Source of the DNA: Enterobacteriaceae bacterium RIT691
GTDB lineage: Bacteria > Pseudomonadota > Gammaproteobacteria > Enterobacterales > Enterobacteriaceae
DNA length: 64,000 nt
Assembly (NCBI GenBank): GCA_009668205.1
Contig: WJYM01000001.1
Location: 682,001-746,000 of the forward strand
Reading direction: 5' to 3'
The translations under genes were made by a program, and so were the position numbers. Numbering within the stretch: the first letter of the stretch is position 1; every line of letters starts with the position of its first letter. The notes under the pieces were generated by a model, which made no database searches, was not told the DNA's origin, and saw nothing but the letters and a program-made list of their open reading frames with translations. Positions 28,722-39,132 of the stretch are shown here, one piece after another.

Positions 28722-29936
28722 CTACACGTCCAGCAGCAGACGAGTCGGATCTTCCAGCAGCTCTTTAATGGCGACGAGGAAGCCCACGGACTCGCGGCCG
28801 TCAATCAGACGGTGATCGTAGGAGAGAGCCAGATACATCATTGGCAGGATTTCAACTTTGCCATCAACGGCCATCGGGCGATCTTTAATGGCATGCATGC
28901 CGAGGATCGCACTCTGTGGTGGGTTGATGATTGGGGTCGACATCAGGGAACCGAACACGCCGCCGTTGGTGATGGTGAAGTTACCGCCGGTCAGATCTTC
29001 CACGGTCAACTTGCCATCACGCCCTTTCAGCGCCAGTTCTTTAATGTTTTTCTCAATGTCAGCCATGCCCAGCGCGTCAACGTCACGCAGAACCGGCGTC
29101 ACCAGGCCACGCGGCGTGGAAACCGCCATGCTGACGTCGAAGTAGTTGTGATACACCACGTCTTCGCCGTCGATAGAGGCGTTCACTTCCGGGTAGCGTT
29201 TCAGCGCTTCAACCACGGCTTTCACGTAAAAGGACATGAAGCCCAGACGGATACCGTGACGTTTTTCAAACGCGTCACCGTACTGCTTACGCAAATCCAT
29301 AATCGGTTTCATGTTGACTTCGTTGAACGTAGTCAGCATGGCGGTAGAGTTTTTCGCTTCCAGCAGACGCTCGGCCACGCGCTTACGCAGACGGGTCATC
29401 GGAACGCGTTTTTCAGAGCGGCCTGCCAGCGGAGCCGGGGCAGCAGCAGGTGCCGCCTTCTCTTCCGCTTTCGCTGGGGCTTTTGCCAGATGTTTTTCCA
29501 CATCTTCACGCGTCAGACGACCACCCACACCGGTGCCTTTGATGGCTGCCGCGTCCAGGTTGTGCTCAGCCAGCAGACGACGGATCGCCGGGCTCAGGGC
29601 ATCGTTGCTCTGCTCTTCCAGAGAAGCCTGCTGGCGCTGAGCCGGGGTCGCTTCTTTAGTTTCTGCTTTCGCTTCAGTCGCTTTACCCGCGCTGTTGCCT
29701 TCGCGCAGGCGGCCGAGGATCTGGCGTGACGTCACGGTAGTGCCTTCATCTTCCAGAACCGCATCCAGAATGCCGTCAGCCGACGCCGGTACTTCCAGTA
29801 CCACTTTGTCAGTTTCGATTTCGACCAGAACTTCATCGCGAACAACCGCGTCGCCTGGCTTCTTGTGCCAGGTTGCAACCGTGGCATCGGCTACAGATTC
29901 TGGCAGGTCGGGAACAAGAATATCTACGCTACTCAT
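28722..29936 (-). CDS. sucB: 2-oxoglutarate dehydrogenase E2 (dihydrolipoyl succinyltransferase) SucB
   Basis: Core acyltransferase of the 2-oxoglutarate dehydrogenase complex. 404 residues: lipoyl domain with Lys44 in [12 protein letters not shown], an Ala/Glu-rich linker, a peripheral-subunit-binding domain (about 110-150, [21 protein letters not shown]) and the catalytic domain with [11 protein letters not shown] (His near 375). It starts 14 bp after sucA. Confidence 0.98.
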   Translation of the reverse strand: MSSVDILVPDLPESVADATVATWHKKPGDAVVRDEVLVEIETDKVVLEVPASADGILDAVLEDEGTTVTSRQILGRLREGNSAGKATEAKAETKEATPAQRQQASLEEQSNDALSPAIRRLLAEHNLDAAAIKGTGVGGRLTREDVEKHLAKAPAKAEEKAAPAAAPAPLAGRSEKRVPMTRLRKRVAERLLEAKNSTAMLTTFNEVNMKPIMDLRKQYGDAFEKRHGIRLGFMSFYVKAVVEALKRYPEVNASIDGEDVVYHNYFDVSMAVSTPRGLVTPVLRDVDALGMADIEKNIKELALKGRDGKLTVEDLTGGNFTITNGGVFGSLMSTPIINPPQSAILGMHAIKDRPMAVDGKVEILPMMYLALSYDHRLIDGRESVGFLVAIKELLEDPTRLLLDV

Positions 29937-29950
29937 TTTGTATCCTTAAA

Positions 29951-32758
29951 TTATTCGACGTTCAGCGCGTCATTAACCAGATCTTGCTGCTGCTTCTGGT
30001 GAACGGACATATACCCTACCGCCGGTGAGGCGGAGGCCGGGCGACCTGCGTAACGCAGGGCAGACCCAAATGGGATGATTTCACGCAGATGATGCTGGCT
30101 GCAGTACCAGGCGCCCTGGTTGAGCGGCTCTTCCTGACACCAGACAAAATCATGTACGTGAGCATATTGTTTCAGCACGTCCTGCATCGCCTGATGCGGG
30201 AACGGATAAAGCTGTTCGATGCGCACAATGGCCACATCTTTCTGGTCGTTCTTACGGCGCTGTTCCAGCAGGTCGTAGTACACCTTACCGGAGCACATCA
30301 CGACGCGTTTCACGCCTGCCGGATCCAGCTCGTCGATTTCGCCGATGGCTGGCTGGAAGGCACCGTTCGCCAGTTCTTCCAGAGAAGAGACTGCCAGTGG
30401 GTGACGCAGCAGGGATTTCGGCGACATCACCACCAGCGGACGACGCATCCCGCGCAGCGCCTGACGACGCAGCATGTGATACACCTGAGCTGGCGTAGAC
30501 GGCACACAAACCTGCATGTTCTGCTCAGCGCACAGCTGCAGATAACGTTCCAGACGCGCGGAGGAGTGCTCCGGACCCTGGCCTTCGTAGCCGTGCGGCA
30601 GCAGCATGGTCAGACCGCACATACGGCCCCATTTCTGCTCACCGGAGCTGATGAACTGGTCGATAACCACCTGTGCACCGTTGGCAAAGTCGCCGAACTG
30701 CGCTTCCCAGATGGTCAGAATACGCGGCTCTGCGGTGGCATAGCCGTATTCGAACGCCAGTACCGCTTCTTCTGACAGCACGGAGTCCCAGACCTTGAAC
30801 TGGCCCTGACCGTTGTGAATGTTTTCCAGCGGCGTGTAGGTAGAACCGTTGATTTGGTTATGGATAACCGCATGACGGTGGAAGAAGGTGCCACGACCCG
30901 CATCTTCACCGGACAGACGCACAGGGATGCCTTCGTCAACCAGCGTTGCGTAGGCCAGTGTCTCAGCACCGCCCCAGTCGAACATTTTCTCACCGGCCGC
31001 CATGGATTGACGGTCGCCGTAGATTTTCGCTACGCGGGACTGCATTTCGACCGCTTCCGGCACGGTGCTGATCCGTTTTGCCAGCTCCTGCAGACGCTTC
31101 ATTTCTACCTTATTCGGGTAGCTCTCATCCCACTCGTGGTTGAGGTACGGCGACCAGGTAAAGGAGTGCAGGTTCATTGGCCGCCACTCTTTCACCACGC
31201 ATTCGCCTGCATCCAGCGCATCGCGGTAAAGATTGACCATCTCGGTCGCATCTTCCAGCGTCGACACGTTGTCGCCTTCCAGTTTGTCGGCATACAGTTT
31301 GCGCGGCGTCGGATGCTTTTTGATTTTCTGGTACATCAGCGGCTGGGTTGCGCTTGGCTCGTCGGCTTCGTTATGGCCGTGACGGCGGTAGCACACCAGA
31401 TCGATGAATACATCGCGTTTGAAGGTGTTACGGAAGTCGAGCGCCAGACGGGTGACAAAGGCCACGGCTTCAGGATCGTCCGCGTTCACGTGGAAAATCG
31501 GTGCCATCACCATCTTACCGATATCAGTACAGTATGGTGTTGAACGCGCATCCAGCGGGTTAGACGTGGTGAAGCCCACCTGGTTGTTGATAACGATGCG
31601 AACGGTACCGCCCACTTCGTAACCGCGCGCTTTGGACATGTTCAGGGTTTCCTGAACCACACCCTGACCCGCAACGGCCGCATCACCGTGAATGGTGATT
31701 GGCAGAACTTTGTTGCTGCTCGGCTCTTCCAGACGGTCAAGACGGGCACGCACGGAACCGATAACCACCGGGCTCACGATTTCGAGGTGCGATGGGTTGA
31801 ACGCCAGTGCCAGATGCACCAGACCACCGTCGGTTTCCATATCGGAGGAGAAGCCCATGTGGTACTTCACATCGCCGGTGCCGAGATGTTCTTTGTGCTT
31901 GCCTGCAAATTCGTCGAACAGATCCTGAGGTTTTTTCCCCATGACGTTGATCAGCACGTTCAGACGACCGCGGTGCGCCATGCCCAGAACCACTTCGCGA
32001 GTGCCGCTTTTACCGGCATGGCGAATCAGTTCTTTCAGCATTGGCACCAGCGCATCACCGCCTTCCAGTGAGAAGCGTTTTGCCCCAGGGAATTTCGCCC
32101 CCAGGTAACGCTCCAGACCTTCTGCTGCGGTCAGTTCGCTGAGGAAGCGTTTCTTCTCGTCCGCGCTAAAGTTCGCTTTGCCCGCCACAGATTCAATACG
32201 CTGCTGGATCCAGCGCTTTTCTTCCGTGGAGGTGATGTGCATATATTCCGCGCCGATGGAGCCGCAGTAGGTCTGCTTAAGGGCGGTAATCAGCTCGCCC
32301 AGCTTCATCGTGTCTTTGCCTATCGCAAAGGAGCCGACGTTAAAGGTTTCCTGGAAATCCGCCTCGGTCAGATCATGGTAGGCCGGATCGAGATCGCTGA
32401 CCTTATCCTGCTGCCACAGTCCCAACGGATCAAGATTCGCATTTTGGTGACCGCGGAAACGGTAGGCGTTGATCATCTGCAGGACTTTAACCTGCTTAAC
32501 GTTGGTATCAGGATCGGAAATTGAGGAAGCGTAACGCGAAGCATCTTTCGCCAGACGACGGAAATAATCACGCGTAGTGGAATGGAATTGATCGGGTTTG
32601 ACTCCGGTGCCAGGCAGTTGCTGGAACATGGAACGCCAGTTAGCGTCGACAGAGTCAGGATCGGTTAAGAAGTCTTCATAGAGCTGCTCTATCCAGCTCT
32701 GGTTCGAACCAGAGAGGTAAGAAGAGTCCAGCCAGGCTTTCATTGCGCCGTTCTGCAT
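29951..32758 (-). CDS. sucA: 2-oxoglutarate dehydrogenase E1 SucA
   Basis: Thiamine-diphosphate decarboxylase of the complex. 935 residues, two more than the E. coli protein, with the N-terminal SSYLSGSNQSWIEQLYEDF, the TPP-binding region after HGDAAVAGQGVVQETLN, and the C-terminal transketolase-like domains. A 283-bp gap follows sdhB upstream, where E. coli has an internal suc promoter. Confidence 0.98.
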   Translation of the reverse strand: MQNGAMKAWLDSSYLSGSNQSWIEQLYEDFLTDPDSVDANWRSMFQQLPGTGVKPDQFHSTTRDYFRRLAKDASRYASSISDPDTNVKQVKVLQMINAYRFRGHQNANLDPLGLWQQDKVSDLDPAYHDLTEADFQETFNVGSFAIGKDTMKLGELITALKQTYCGSIGAEYMHITSTEEKRWIQQRIESVAGKANFSADEKKRFLSELTAAEGLERYLGAKFPGAKRFSLEGGDALVPMLKELIRHAGKSGTREVVLGMAHRGRLNVLINVMGKKPQDLFDEFAGKHKEHLGTGDVKYHMGFSSDMETDGGLVHLALAFNPSHLEIVSPVVIGSVRARLDRLEEPSSNKVLPITIHGDAAVAGQGVVQETLNMSKARGYEVGGTVRIVINNQVGFTTSNPLDARSTPYCTDIGKMVMAPIFHVNADDPEAVAFVTRLALDFRNTFKRDVFIDLVCYRRHGHNEADEPSATQPLMYQKIKKHPTPRKLYADKLEGDNVSTLEDATEMVNLYRDALDAGECVVKEWRPMNLHSFTWSPYLNHEWDESYPNKVEMKRLQELAKRISTVPEAVEMQSRVAKIYGDRQSMAAGEKMFDWGGAETLAYATLVDEGIPVRLSGEDAGRGTFFHRHAVIHNQINGSTYTPLENIHNGQGQFKVWDSVLSEEAVLAFEYGYATAEPRILTIWEAQFGDFANGAQVVIDQFISSGEQKWGRMCGLTMLLPHGYEGQGPEHSSARLERYLQLCAEQNMQVCVPSTPAQVYHMLRRQALRGMRRPLVVMSPKSLLRHPLAVSSLEELANGAFQPAIGEIDELDPAGVKRVVMCSGKVYYDLLEQRRKNDQKDVAIVRIEQLYPFPHQAMQDVLKQYAHVHDFVWCQEEPLNQGAWYCSQHHLREIIPFGSALRYAGRPASASPAVGYMSVHQKQQQDLVNDALNVE

Positions 32759-32984
32759 CGTGATCCCTTAAGCATTTTTATGCTTACTTTCGCCGTAGAA
32801 ACTACCACGCACACCAGGGTACCAGGTTTGCGTGCCGGGGTTCACTTGCGAGCTCTTCTCTCTGTAGTGGCTCGCGAAGGAACCTTTAGAAACTGTCTTG
32901 GGGCATTTGCCCTCTTCCCTGCCTACGCCGTGCTAGCGTAGGGGAAGTACGTCGGCAGTTTTTAAAGGTTTCCTGCATTTAATC

Positions 32985-33006
32985 CCCTCTCCCCTTGGGG
33001 AGAGGG
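32985..33006. repeat. REP-like palindrome in the sdhB-sucA gap
   Basis: CCCTCTCCCCTTGGGGAGAGGG is a 22-bp perfect palindrome followed by TCAGGCAGAGGGGAATCG. It belongs with the similar elements near 38232 and 54082. The rest of the 283-bp gap includes a second inverted repeat (CCTACGC...GCGTAGG near 32921-32943). Confidence 0.6.
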
Positions 33007-33041
33007 TCAGGCAGAGGGGAATCGCGTTCCCCTCTTATCAC

Positions 33042-33758
33042 TTACGCACTGCGTTGCAGCAGCATCGACTTAATATGGCCGATGGCGCGCGTTGGGTTCA
33101 GCCCTTTCGGACAAACACTGACGCAGTTCATGATGCTGTGACAGCGGAATACGCTGAAAGCGTCACTCAGCCCTTCCAGGCGGCTGTCGGTTTCGCTATC
33201 ACGGCTGTCGATCAGGAAGCGGTATGCCGCCAACAGACCGGCCGGGCCGATAAACTTATCCGGATTCCACCAGAACGATGGGCAAGACGTGGAGCAACAA
33301 GCACAGAGAATACACTCGTACAGGCCGTCCAGTTTTTCACGCTGCTCAGGCGACTGTAAATGCTCGCGAGCGGGTGGATTTTGCCCATTATTCAACAAGT
33401 AAGGCTTAATCTTCTCATATTGAGCATAGAACTGCCCCATGTCTACCACCAAATCACGCACCACCGGTAAACCCGGCAGTGGGCGAATGACGATCTTCTG
33501 CCCTGCGCGCTGCAAAGCGGAAATGGGGGTGATACACGCCAGGCCATTCTTGCCGTTCATGTTCACGCCATCGGAACCGCACACGCCTTCACGGCAGGAG
33601 CGACGGAACGACAGCGTCGGGTCTTTCTCTTTCAGCTGGATTAACGCATCCAGCAGCATCATGTCGCGCCCTTCTTCCGCTTCGAGGGTGTAATCCTGCA
33701 TGTGCGGAGCGTCATCGACATCCGGGTTATAACGATAAACTGAAAACTCGAGTCTCAT
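33042..33758 (-). CDS. sdhB: Succinate dehydrogenase iron-sulfur subunit SdhB
   Basis: Carries electrons from SdhA to the membrane quinone site. 238 residues with the 2Fe-2S motif RRSCREGVCGSDG (about 52-64), the 4Fe-4S motif CILCACCSTSCP (about 149-160) and the 3Fe-4S region CHSIMNCVSVCPKGLNP. It starts 16 bp after sdhA. Confidence 0.98.
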   Translation of the reverse strand: MRLEFSVYRYNPDVDDAPHMQDYTLEAEEGRDMMLLDALIQLKEKDPTLSFRRSCREGVCGSDGVNMNGKNGLACITPISALQRAGQKIVIRPLPGLPVVRDLVVDMGQFYAQYEKIKPYLLNNGQNPPAREHLQSPEQREKLDGLYECILCACCSTSCPSFWWNPDKFIGPAGLLAAYRFLIDSRDSETDSRLEGLSDAFSVFRCHSIMNCVSVCPKGLNPTRAIGHIKSMLLQRSA

Positions 33759-33774
33759 GTTCCTGTCTCCGCAA

Positions 33775-35541
33775 TTAGTAGGTACGCACTTTCGGCGGGA
33801 ATGCCGGACGCAGTTTCGGTTCCATGTTCACTTCACGACGGGTCATGGATTCCGTTTGCGGCTGGTACAGGGAGTGGCAGAGCCAGTTTTCATCGTCACG
33901 CTCCGGGAAGTCGAAGCGGCTGTGTGCGCCACGGCTTTCGGTACGGAAGTTGGCAGAGACCGCCGTGGCGTACGCCGTTTCCATCAGGTTATCCAGTTCC
34001 AGGCACTCAATGCGCTGGGTGTTGAATTCGCTGGAGGTGTCGTCGAGACGGGCGTTTTTCAGACGCTCACGAATGGCCTTCAGCTGTTCCAGGCCTTTCG
34101 CCATCGCATCACCTTCGCGGAATACCGAGAAGTTGTGCTGCATACATTCCTGCAGCGCTTTACGGATTTCCACCGGATCTTCGCCGTTGCGGTTACCGTT
34201 CCAGCGATTCAGACGTTCCAGTGAGGCGTCAATTTCTTCTTCCGTCGCGTCGCGCAGGACACCCTGCTCGGCGATAGATTCCTGCAGATGCAGACCCACA
34301 GCACGACCAAACACCACCAGATCCAGCAGCGAGTTGCCACCCAGACGGTTGGCACCGTGAACGGACACGCAGGCAATTTCGCCGACAGCGAACAGCCCTG
34401 GAATCACCACATCTTCGCCTTGCTCGTTGACGGTCAGCGCCTGGCCGCTCACTTTGGTCGGGATCCCGCCCATCATGTAGTGACAGGTTGGGATAACCGG
34501 AATCGGCTCTTTGACAGGGTCAACGTGAGCGAAGGTACGGGAGAGTTCCAGAATGCCCGGCAGACGGGATTCAAGCACCTCTTTACCGAGATGGTCTAGT
34601 TTCAGTTTGGCGTGTGGACCCCATGGGCCATCGCAGCCACGACCTTCACGGATTTCGATCATGATGGAACGCGCCACCACGTCACGACCCGCCAGGTCTT
34701 TCGCATTCGGCGCATAACGCTCCATGAAGCGCTCGCCGTGCTTGTTCAGCAGGTAGCCGCCTTCACCGCGGCAGCCTTCTGTTACCAGAACGCCCGCACC
34801 GGCGATACCCGTCGGGTGGAACTGCCACATTTCCATATCCTGCACCGGCACGCCAGCGCGGATGGCCATACCGACGCCGTCACCGGTGTTGATGTGGGCG
34901 TTAGTCGTGGACTGATAAATACGGCCTGCGCCGCCGGTTGCCAGCACGGTGGCGTTGGCTTTGAAGTAAACCACTTCACCGGTTTCGATACACAGGGCGG
35001 TACAACCCACCACTGCGCCATCGGCGTTTTTCACCAGATCCAGCGCATACCACTCAGAGAAAATGGTGGTCTTGTTTTTCAGGTTCTGCTGATACAGCGT
35101 GTGCAGCAGCGCATGACCGGTACGGTCCGCCGCCGCCGCTGTACGTGCCGCCTGCTCGCCGCCGAAGTTTTTCGACTGGCCACCAAACGGACGTTGATAG
35201 ATGGTGCCATCTTCCAGACGGGAGAACGGCAGGCCCATGTGATCCAGCTCCAGAATCGCTTCCGGACCGGTCTTACACATATATTCGATAGCGTCCTGGT
35301 CACCGATGTAGTCTGACCCTTTTACGGTGTCATACATGTGCCATTCCCAGTTATCTTCATGGGTATTACCGAGCGCCACGGTGATACCACCCTGCGCAGA
35401 CACGGTATGGGAACGGGTCGGGAAGACTTTAGAGAGCAGCGCACAGGTCTGGCCGCTCTGAGAGATTTGCAGCGCAGCGCGCATACCTGCGCCACCGGCC
35501 CCGATTACAACAGCGTCAAATTCTCTTACTGGCAGTTTCAT
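33775..35541 (-). CDS. sdhA: Succinate dehydrogenase flavoprotein subunit SdhA
   Basis: Oxidises succinate to fumarate with covalently bound FAD. 588 residues, as in E. coli: dinucleotide fold [15 protein letters not shown] (about 10-24), flavin-linking His45 in [11 protein letters not shown], and the catalytic region around HPTGIAGAG. The start at MKLPVREF overlaps the sdhD stop by one base; four upstream in-frame codons are ignored. Confidence 0.98.
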   Translation of the reverse strand: MKLPVREFDAVVIGAGGAGMRAALQISQSGQTCALLSKVFPTRSHTVSAQGGITVALGNTHEDNWEWHMYDTVKGSDYIGDQDAIEYMCKTGPEAILELDHMGLPFSRLEDGTIYQRPFGGQSKNFGGEQAARTAAAADRTGHALLHTLYQQNLKNKTTIFSEWYALDLVKNADGAVVGCTALCIETGEVVYFKANATVLATGGAGRIYQSTTNAHINTGDGVGMAIRAGVPVQDMEMWQFHPTGIAGAGVLVTEGCRGEGGYLLNKHGERFMERYAPNAKDLAGRDVVARSIMIEIREGRGCDGPWGPHAKLKLDHLGKEVLESRLPGILELSRTFAHVDPVKEPIPVIPTCHYMMGGIPTKVSGQALTVNEQGEDVVIPGLFAVGEIACVSVHGANRLGGNSLLDLVVFGRAVGLHLQESIAEQGVLRDATEEEIDASLERLNRWNGNRNGEDPVEIRKALQECMQHNFSVFREGDAMAKGLEQLKAIRERLKNARLDDTSSEFNTQRIECLELDNLMETAYATAVSANFRTESRGAHSRFDFPERDDENWLCHSLYQPQTESMTRREVNMEPKLRPAFPPKVRTY

Positions 35542-35888
35542 TACACACCCCACACCACAACAAATCCATAAATCACGTAAACCACCAGTGCAACGACGAT
35601 AGCCAGTTGCAGCGGCAAACGAATTGCCAGCGGTTTAACGTAGTCGGTCAACACCTGCCACATGCCAATCCAGGCATGAATCAAAATCGAAAACAGAGCC
35701 AGCAGGGTGAAGACTTTGGTGAAAGCTGAAGAGAAGAAACCGGACCAGACTTCCCAGGTGAGCGTTCCGTGAGTCGCAAAGAAACCGACCATGTAGATAA
35801 TGTACAGAGTCAGGACGATTGCGGTGGCACGCACGAGGATGAAGTCATGTACGCCGTTGCGTCCTAGTGCTGAGGCGTTGCTTACCAT
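35541..35888 (-). CDS. sdhD: Succinate dehydrogenase membrane anchor SdhD
   Basis: 115-residue, three-helix subunit that shares haem b and the ubiquinone site with SdhC. The His in [14 protein letters not shown] (near 71) is the haem ligand. Its start overlaps sdhC by 7 bp and its stop overlaps sdhA by one base, so translation is coupled. Confidence 0.97.
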   Translation of the reverse strand: MVSNASALGRNGVHDFILVRATAIVLTLYIIYMVGFFATHGTLTWEVWSGFFSSAFTKVFTLLALFSILIHAWIGMWQVLTDYVKPLAIRLPLQLAIVVALVVYVIYGFVVVWGV

Positions 35889-36271
35889 ACGAGGACTCCT
35901 GCAAGAAGTGAAAGCACGACAGTAATCACAAAGGAAATATTGGCGGATTTTTTACCCGCTTCGAATGTCTCTTCCAGATAGCCAAAATCCATCATCAGGT
36001 GGCGAATACCGAGCACAGCGTGATACGCCAGTGCGGTCAGAATGCCCCAGAGAATGAATTTAACGAAGAAGCCGCTCATGATGGAGCTTGCGACCAGGAA
36101 GCCTTCAGGAGAGGAGAGACTGGTACCCAGTAACCACAACAGAATGCCAACCGCCACAAAGGTAATCACGCCAGAAACGCGGTGGAGGATGGACGCTATC
36201 GCCGTTACGGGGAATCGGATCGTTTTGAGATCCAGATTGACAGGTCTTTGTTTTTTCACATTTTTTATCAT
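35882..36271 (-). CDS. sdhC: Succinate dehydrogenase cytochrome b556 subunit SdhC
   Basis: 129-residue membrane subunit with three helices, binding haem b and quinone (SILHRVSGV near 27-35; His in [10 protein letters not shown] near 84-91). The start is at [15 protein letters not shown], as in E. coli; five upstream codons in frame are ignored. In E. coli, sRNAs RyhB and Spot 42 act on the sdh leader. First gene of the sdh-suc operon, divergent from gltA. Confidence 0.97.
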   Translation of the reverse strand: MIKNVKKQRPVNLDLKTIRFPVTAIASILHRVSGVITFVAVGILLWLLGTSLSSPEGFLVASSIMSGFFVKFILWGILTALAYHAVLGIRHLMMDFGYLEETFEAGKKSANISFVITVVLSLLAGVLVW

Positions 36272-36445
36272 GAATAACGCCCACATGCTGTTCTTATTGT
36301 TTCCCTTCCTCCGGTCTGCGTGCGGGTCAGACAGCGTCCTTTCTATAACTGCGCGTCATGTAAAAACTCCAGATAGTAGAGCTAAAACGGCACATTACAA
36401 CGCTGGGTGGCTCGGGATTGCAGGGGTTTCCGGAGACCTGGCGGC

Positions 36446-36474
36446 AGTATAGGACGTTCACAAAATCATTACAA
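36446..36474 (-). promoter_or_regulatory. sdhC promoter
   Basis: On the minus strand TTGTAA (36469-36474) and TATACT (36446-36451) are 17 bp apart, a good sigma-70 promoter giving a leader of about 165 nt. It lies in the 652-bp sdhC-gltA gap, which holds divergent control elements and no gene. Confidence 0.7.
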
Positions 36475-36510
36475 TTAACCTACATATAGTTTGTCGGGTT
36501 TTATGCGGAA

Positions 36511-36528
36511 CAGTGATCAGGGTCACGA
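36511..36528. promoter_or_regulatory. CRP-binding site in the sdhC-gltA gap
   Basis: GTGA-N6-TCAC (CAGTGATCAGGGTCACGA) fits the CRP core. It is centred about 80 bp upstream of the likely sdhC start point, agreeing with cAMP-CRP activation of sdh in E. coli. Confidence 0.6.
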
Positions 36529-36584
36529 TAACAACATTATTTTAATTTTTACTCAGCTGATTTGACAAATCTTAAACATTATTG

Positions 36585-36614
36585 TTACAACCATCTTATG
36601 AAAAGGCATATAAT
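36585..36614 (+). promoter_or_regulatory. gltA promoter
   Basis: TTACAA (36585-36590) and TATAAT (36609-36614) with an 18-bp spacer. The stretch CATATAATGCGTAAAAGTTA matches the E. coli gltA promoter as I recall it. The leader is about 300 nt. Confidence 0.7.
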
Positions 36615-36923
36615 GCGTAAAAGTTATGGGGTCACTCTTTCACCTGACAATAAGTTATGTAACAGTGAGAAAGTATTGACCTAAGTAATCTGGCAGTGAA
36701 TAGTGATAGACAGGCTTGAATAAACGGACTGCTAAGACCCTGATTTGCTGTAGTTTCATGGTGCAATGAACGTATGCCCCCAGGCGCCCTTTGCTCTGTA
36801 CCCTGGTTTTCCCTCGTGAGCTGAGCGATAAGCCAAATAACAAACTGGTAACGTCTAACGGCACCCTGAAAGCGAATCCGGCATCCGGCAGTCTTATGCA
36901 ATAAGGCGCTAAGGAGACCGTAA

Positions 36924-38210
36924 ATGGCTGATACAAAGGCAAAGCTCACTCTCAACGGTGATGCAGCTATCGAACTGGATGTGCTAAAAGGCACGCTCGG
37001 CGAGGACGTTATTGATATTCGTAGTCTGGGCTCAAAAGGCGTATTTACCTTTGACCCTGGTTTCACCTCCACCGCTTCCTGCGAATCCAAAATCACCTTT
37101 ATCGACGGTGATGAAGGCATCCTGTTGCACCGTGGTTTCCCTATCGATCAGTTAGCGACTCAGTCTAACTATCTGGAAGTGTGCTACATCCTGCTGAACG
37201 GTGAAAAACCGACTCAGGCACAGTACGATGAGTTCAAAACCATCGTGACCCGCCACACCATGATCCACGAGCAGATTACCCGTCTGTTCCACGGCTTCCG
37301 TCGTGACTCACACCCAATGGCGGTGATGTGTGGCGTGACCGGTGCTCTGGCTGCGTTTTATCACGATGCCATGGACGTGAATAACCCACGTCACCGTGAA
37401 ATTGCCGCGTTCCGTCTGCTGTCAAAAATGCCGACCATGGCCGCGATGTGCTACAAATATTCGATTGGTCAGCCGTTTGTTTATCCGCGCAATGACCTCT
37501 CCTACGCGGGCAACTTCCTCAACATGATGTTCTCAACGCCATGTGAAGAGTATGAAGTGAACCCGGTTCTGGAACGCGCCATGGACCGAATTCTGATCCT
37601 GCACGCTGACCACGAACAGAACGCCTCGACCTCCACCGTCCGTACTGCTGGCTCTTCAGGCGCGAACCCGTTCGCCTGTATCGCTGCAGGCATCGCGTCC
37701 CTGTGGGGACCGGCGCACGGGGGTGCTAACGAAGCGGCCCTGAAGATGCTGGAAGAGATCAGCACCGTTGAGCACATTCCAGAGTTCGTACGTCGCGCGA
37801 AAGACAAGAACGATTCGTTCCGTCTGATGGGCTTCGGCCACCGCGTGTACAAAAACTACGATCCTCGTGCCACCGTCATGCGTGAAACCTGTCACGAAGT
37901 GCTGAAAGAACTGGGCACCAAAGACGACCTGCTGCAGGTGGCGATGGAGCTTGAGCACATCGCGCTGAACGACCCGTACTTCATCGAGAAGAAACTCTAC
38001 CCGAACGTCGACTTCTACTCTGGCATCATTCTGAAAGCGATGGGTATTCCGTCTTCCATGTTCACCGTGATCTTCGCCATGGCGCGTACCGTCGGCTGGA
38101 TTGCTCACTGGAGCGAAATGCACAACGAAGGCATGAAGATTGCCCGTCCTCGTCAGCTGTACACTGGCTACGACAAGCGTGATTTCAATTCAGAGTTGAA
38201 AAAGCACTAA
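36924..38210 (+). CDS. gltA: Type II citrate synthase GltA
   Basis: Condenses acetyl-CoA with oxaloacetate, the entry step of the TCA cycle. 428 residues, one more than E. coli. Catalytic blocks are [13 protein letters not shown] (His near 265), [14 protein letters not shown] (His near 306) and [10 protein letters not shown] (Asp near 363). NADH-sensitive hexameric enzymes of this type carry a distinct N-terminal domain, which is present. AAGGAGACCGTAA precedes the start. Divergent from sdh and convergent with nei. Confidence 0.98.
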   Translation: MADTKAKLTLNGDAAIELDVLKGTLGEDVIDIRSLGSKGVFTFDPGFTSTASCESKITFIDGDEGILLHRGFPIDQLATQSNYLEVCYILLNGEKPTQAQYDEFKTIVTRHTMIHEQITRLFHGFRRDSHPMAVMCGVTGALAAFYHDAMDVNNPRHREIAAFRLLSKMPTMAAMCYKYSIGQPFVYPRNDLSYAGNFLNMMFSTPCEEYEVNPVLERAMDRILILHADHEQNASTSTVRTAGSSGANPFACIAAGIASLWGPAHGGANEAALKMLEEISTVEHIPEFVRRAKDKNDSFRLMGFGHRVYKNYDPRATVMRETCHEVLKELGTKDDLLQVAMELEHIALNDPYFIEKKLYPNVDFYSGIILKAMGIPSSMFTVIFAMARTVGWIAHWSEMHNEGMKIARPRQLYTGYDKRDFNSELKKH

Positions 38211-38231
38211 TGTCAGTGGGTGCGGTCTGAT

Positions 38232-38267
38232 GCCCTCTCCCCAACCCTCTCTCACGTGGAGAGGGTG
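38232..38267. repeat. REP-like element after gltA
   Basis: GCCCTCTCCCCAACCCTCTC with a matching GGAGAGGGTG arm, followed by AAAACAC. Nearly the same sequence occurs at 54082-54117. Confidence 0.65.
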
Positions 38268-38278
38268 AAAACACTAAA

Positions 38279-38310
38279 AACGGTAACCTCAGGGTTACCG
38301 TTTTGTTTTT
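38279..38310. terminator. Bidirectional terminator between gltA and nei
   Basis: AACGGTAACC and GGTTACCGTT pair around TCAG; TTTTGTTTTT follows on the plus strand and a T-run follows on the minus strand. Confidence 0.9.
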
Positions 38311-38330
38311 ACCTCCGCCACCCGGCTTTT

Positions 38331-39122
38331 TTATGTCTGACACCCAGGGCACCAGTAAAACGGTCGAGAAGACATCATCTTTCGCTCGATTATCCCTCCG
38401 CACCGCTCGCACTTCTCTCCCTCACGGTGAAACACCTTAAAGCGGAATAACGCGCCATGATGCTTGCTGTCATCGACTTTGCCGCGCGCGGCGTAGGACA
38501 AACGGGGGATATCCAGCAGCGCATGGGACAATCTGTCCAGTTGTGCCTCTGTTAATTCGCTGGCTTTATGGGTGGCCGCCAGCTCGCATTCCCACAGAAT
38601 TTCCACGCGCAGATAATTTCCCAACCCCGCCAGAAAAGCCTGATCGAGCAACAGCCCGGAAAACTGGCGATTGCGAAAAGACGTTGCTAACAACCGTTCC
38701 CTCACCTGCTCTGCCGTTAGCTTTTTGTCCAGCACATCAGGGCCAACACGCTGCAAAAAGGGATGCGTCGTCAGCTGTTCCGGCGTTAGCATTTCGATGT
38801 CGGATGCGCTGTAGAGCAATATCGCTTTCTCCGCCGTCTGCAGACGTACGCGCAATACTCGCTGAGTGTCCGGCTGCTCACCGGCCTTAACGACACGCCA
38901 GACGCCGTACAGCTGATTATGGCTGTACAGCGTCAGCCCCCCGGAGAAATGCGTCAGCAGCGCTTTACCACGGGTTTCGATATGGGTCACCGTCTGGCCC
39001 ACCAGCGTGGGCTCATAGGCTTTGAGCTGAGGAAAGGCAAACCAGGCGTCGGTTATCGGTTTTCCCTGAATAGCCGCTTCCAGTGAATCCGCCGCGCGGC
39101 GGATTTCCGGTCCTTCCGGCAT
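38331..39122 (-). CDS. nei: Endonuclease VIII (Nei), DNA glycosylase/AP lyase
   Basis: Removes oxidised pyrimidines from DNA. 263 residues with the processed N terminus [10 protein letters not shown] (catalytic Pro2 and Glu3), the helix-two-turn-helix, and a C-terminal zinc finger with CERCGG and CPGCQ. It starts 10 bp after pxpC. In E. coli pxpA stands between these genes; here it is missing. Confidence 0.96.
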   Translation of the reverse strand: MPEGPEIRRAADSLEAAIQGKPITDAWFAFPQLKAYEPTLVGQTVTHIETRGKALLTHFSGGLTLYSHNQLYGVWRVVKAGEQPDTQRVLRVRLQTAEKAILLYSASDIEMLTPEQLTTHPFLQRVGPDVLDKKLTAEQVRERLLATSFRNRQFSGLLLDQAFLAGLGNYLRVEILWECELAATHKASELTEAQLDRLSHALLDIPRLSYAARGKVDDSKHHGALFRFKVFHREGEKCERCGGIIERKMMSSRPFYWCPGCQT

Positions 39123-39132
39123 AACACCGTCC

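Noticed and set aside
28488-29729. 413-codon plus-strand frame opposite sucB
   Set aside because: Antisense shadow of sucB; crosses the repeat element and has no family features.
36632-37120. 162-codon minus-strand frame over the gltA leader and 5' end
   Set aside because: Opposes the conserved gltA start and promoter; no family similarity.
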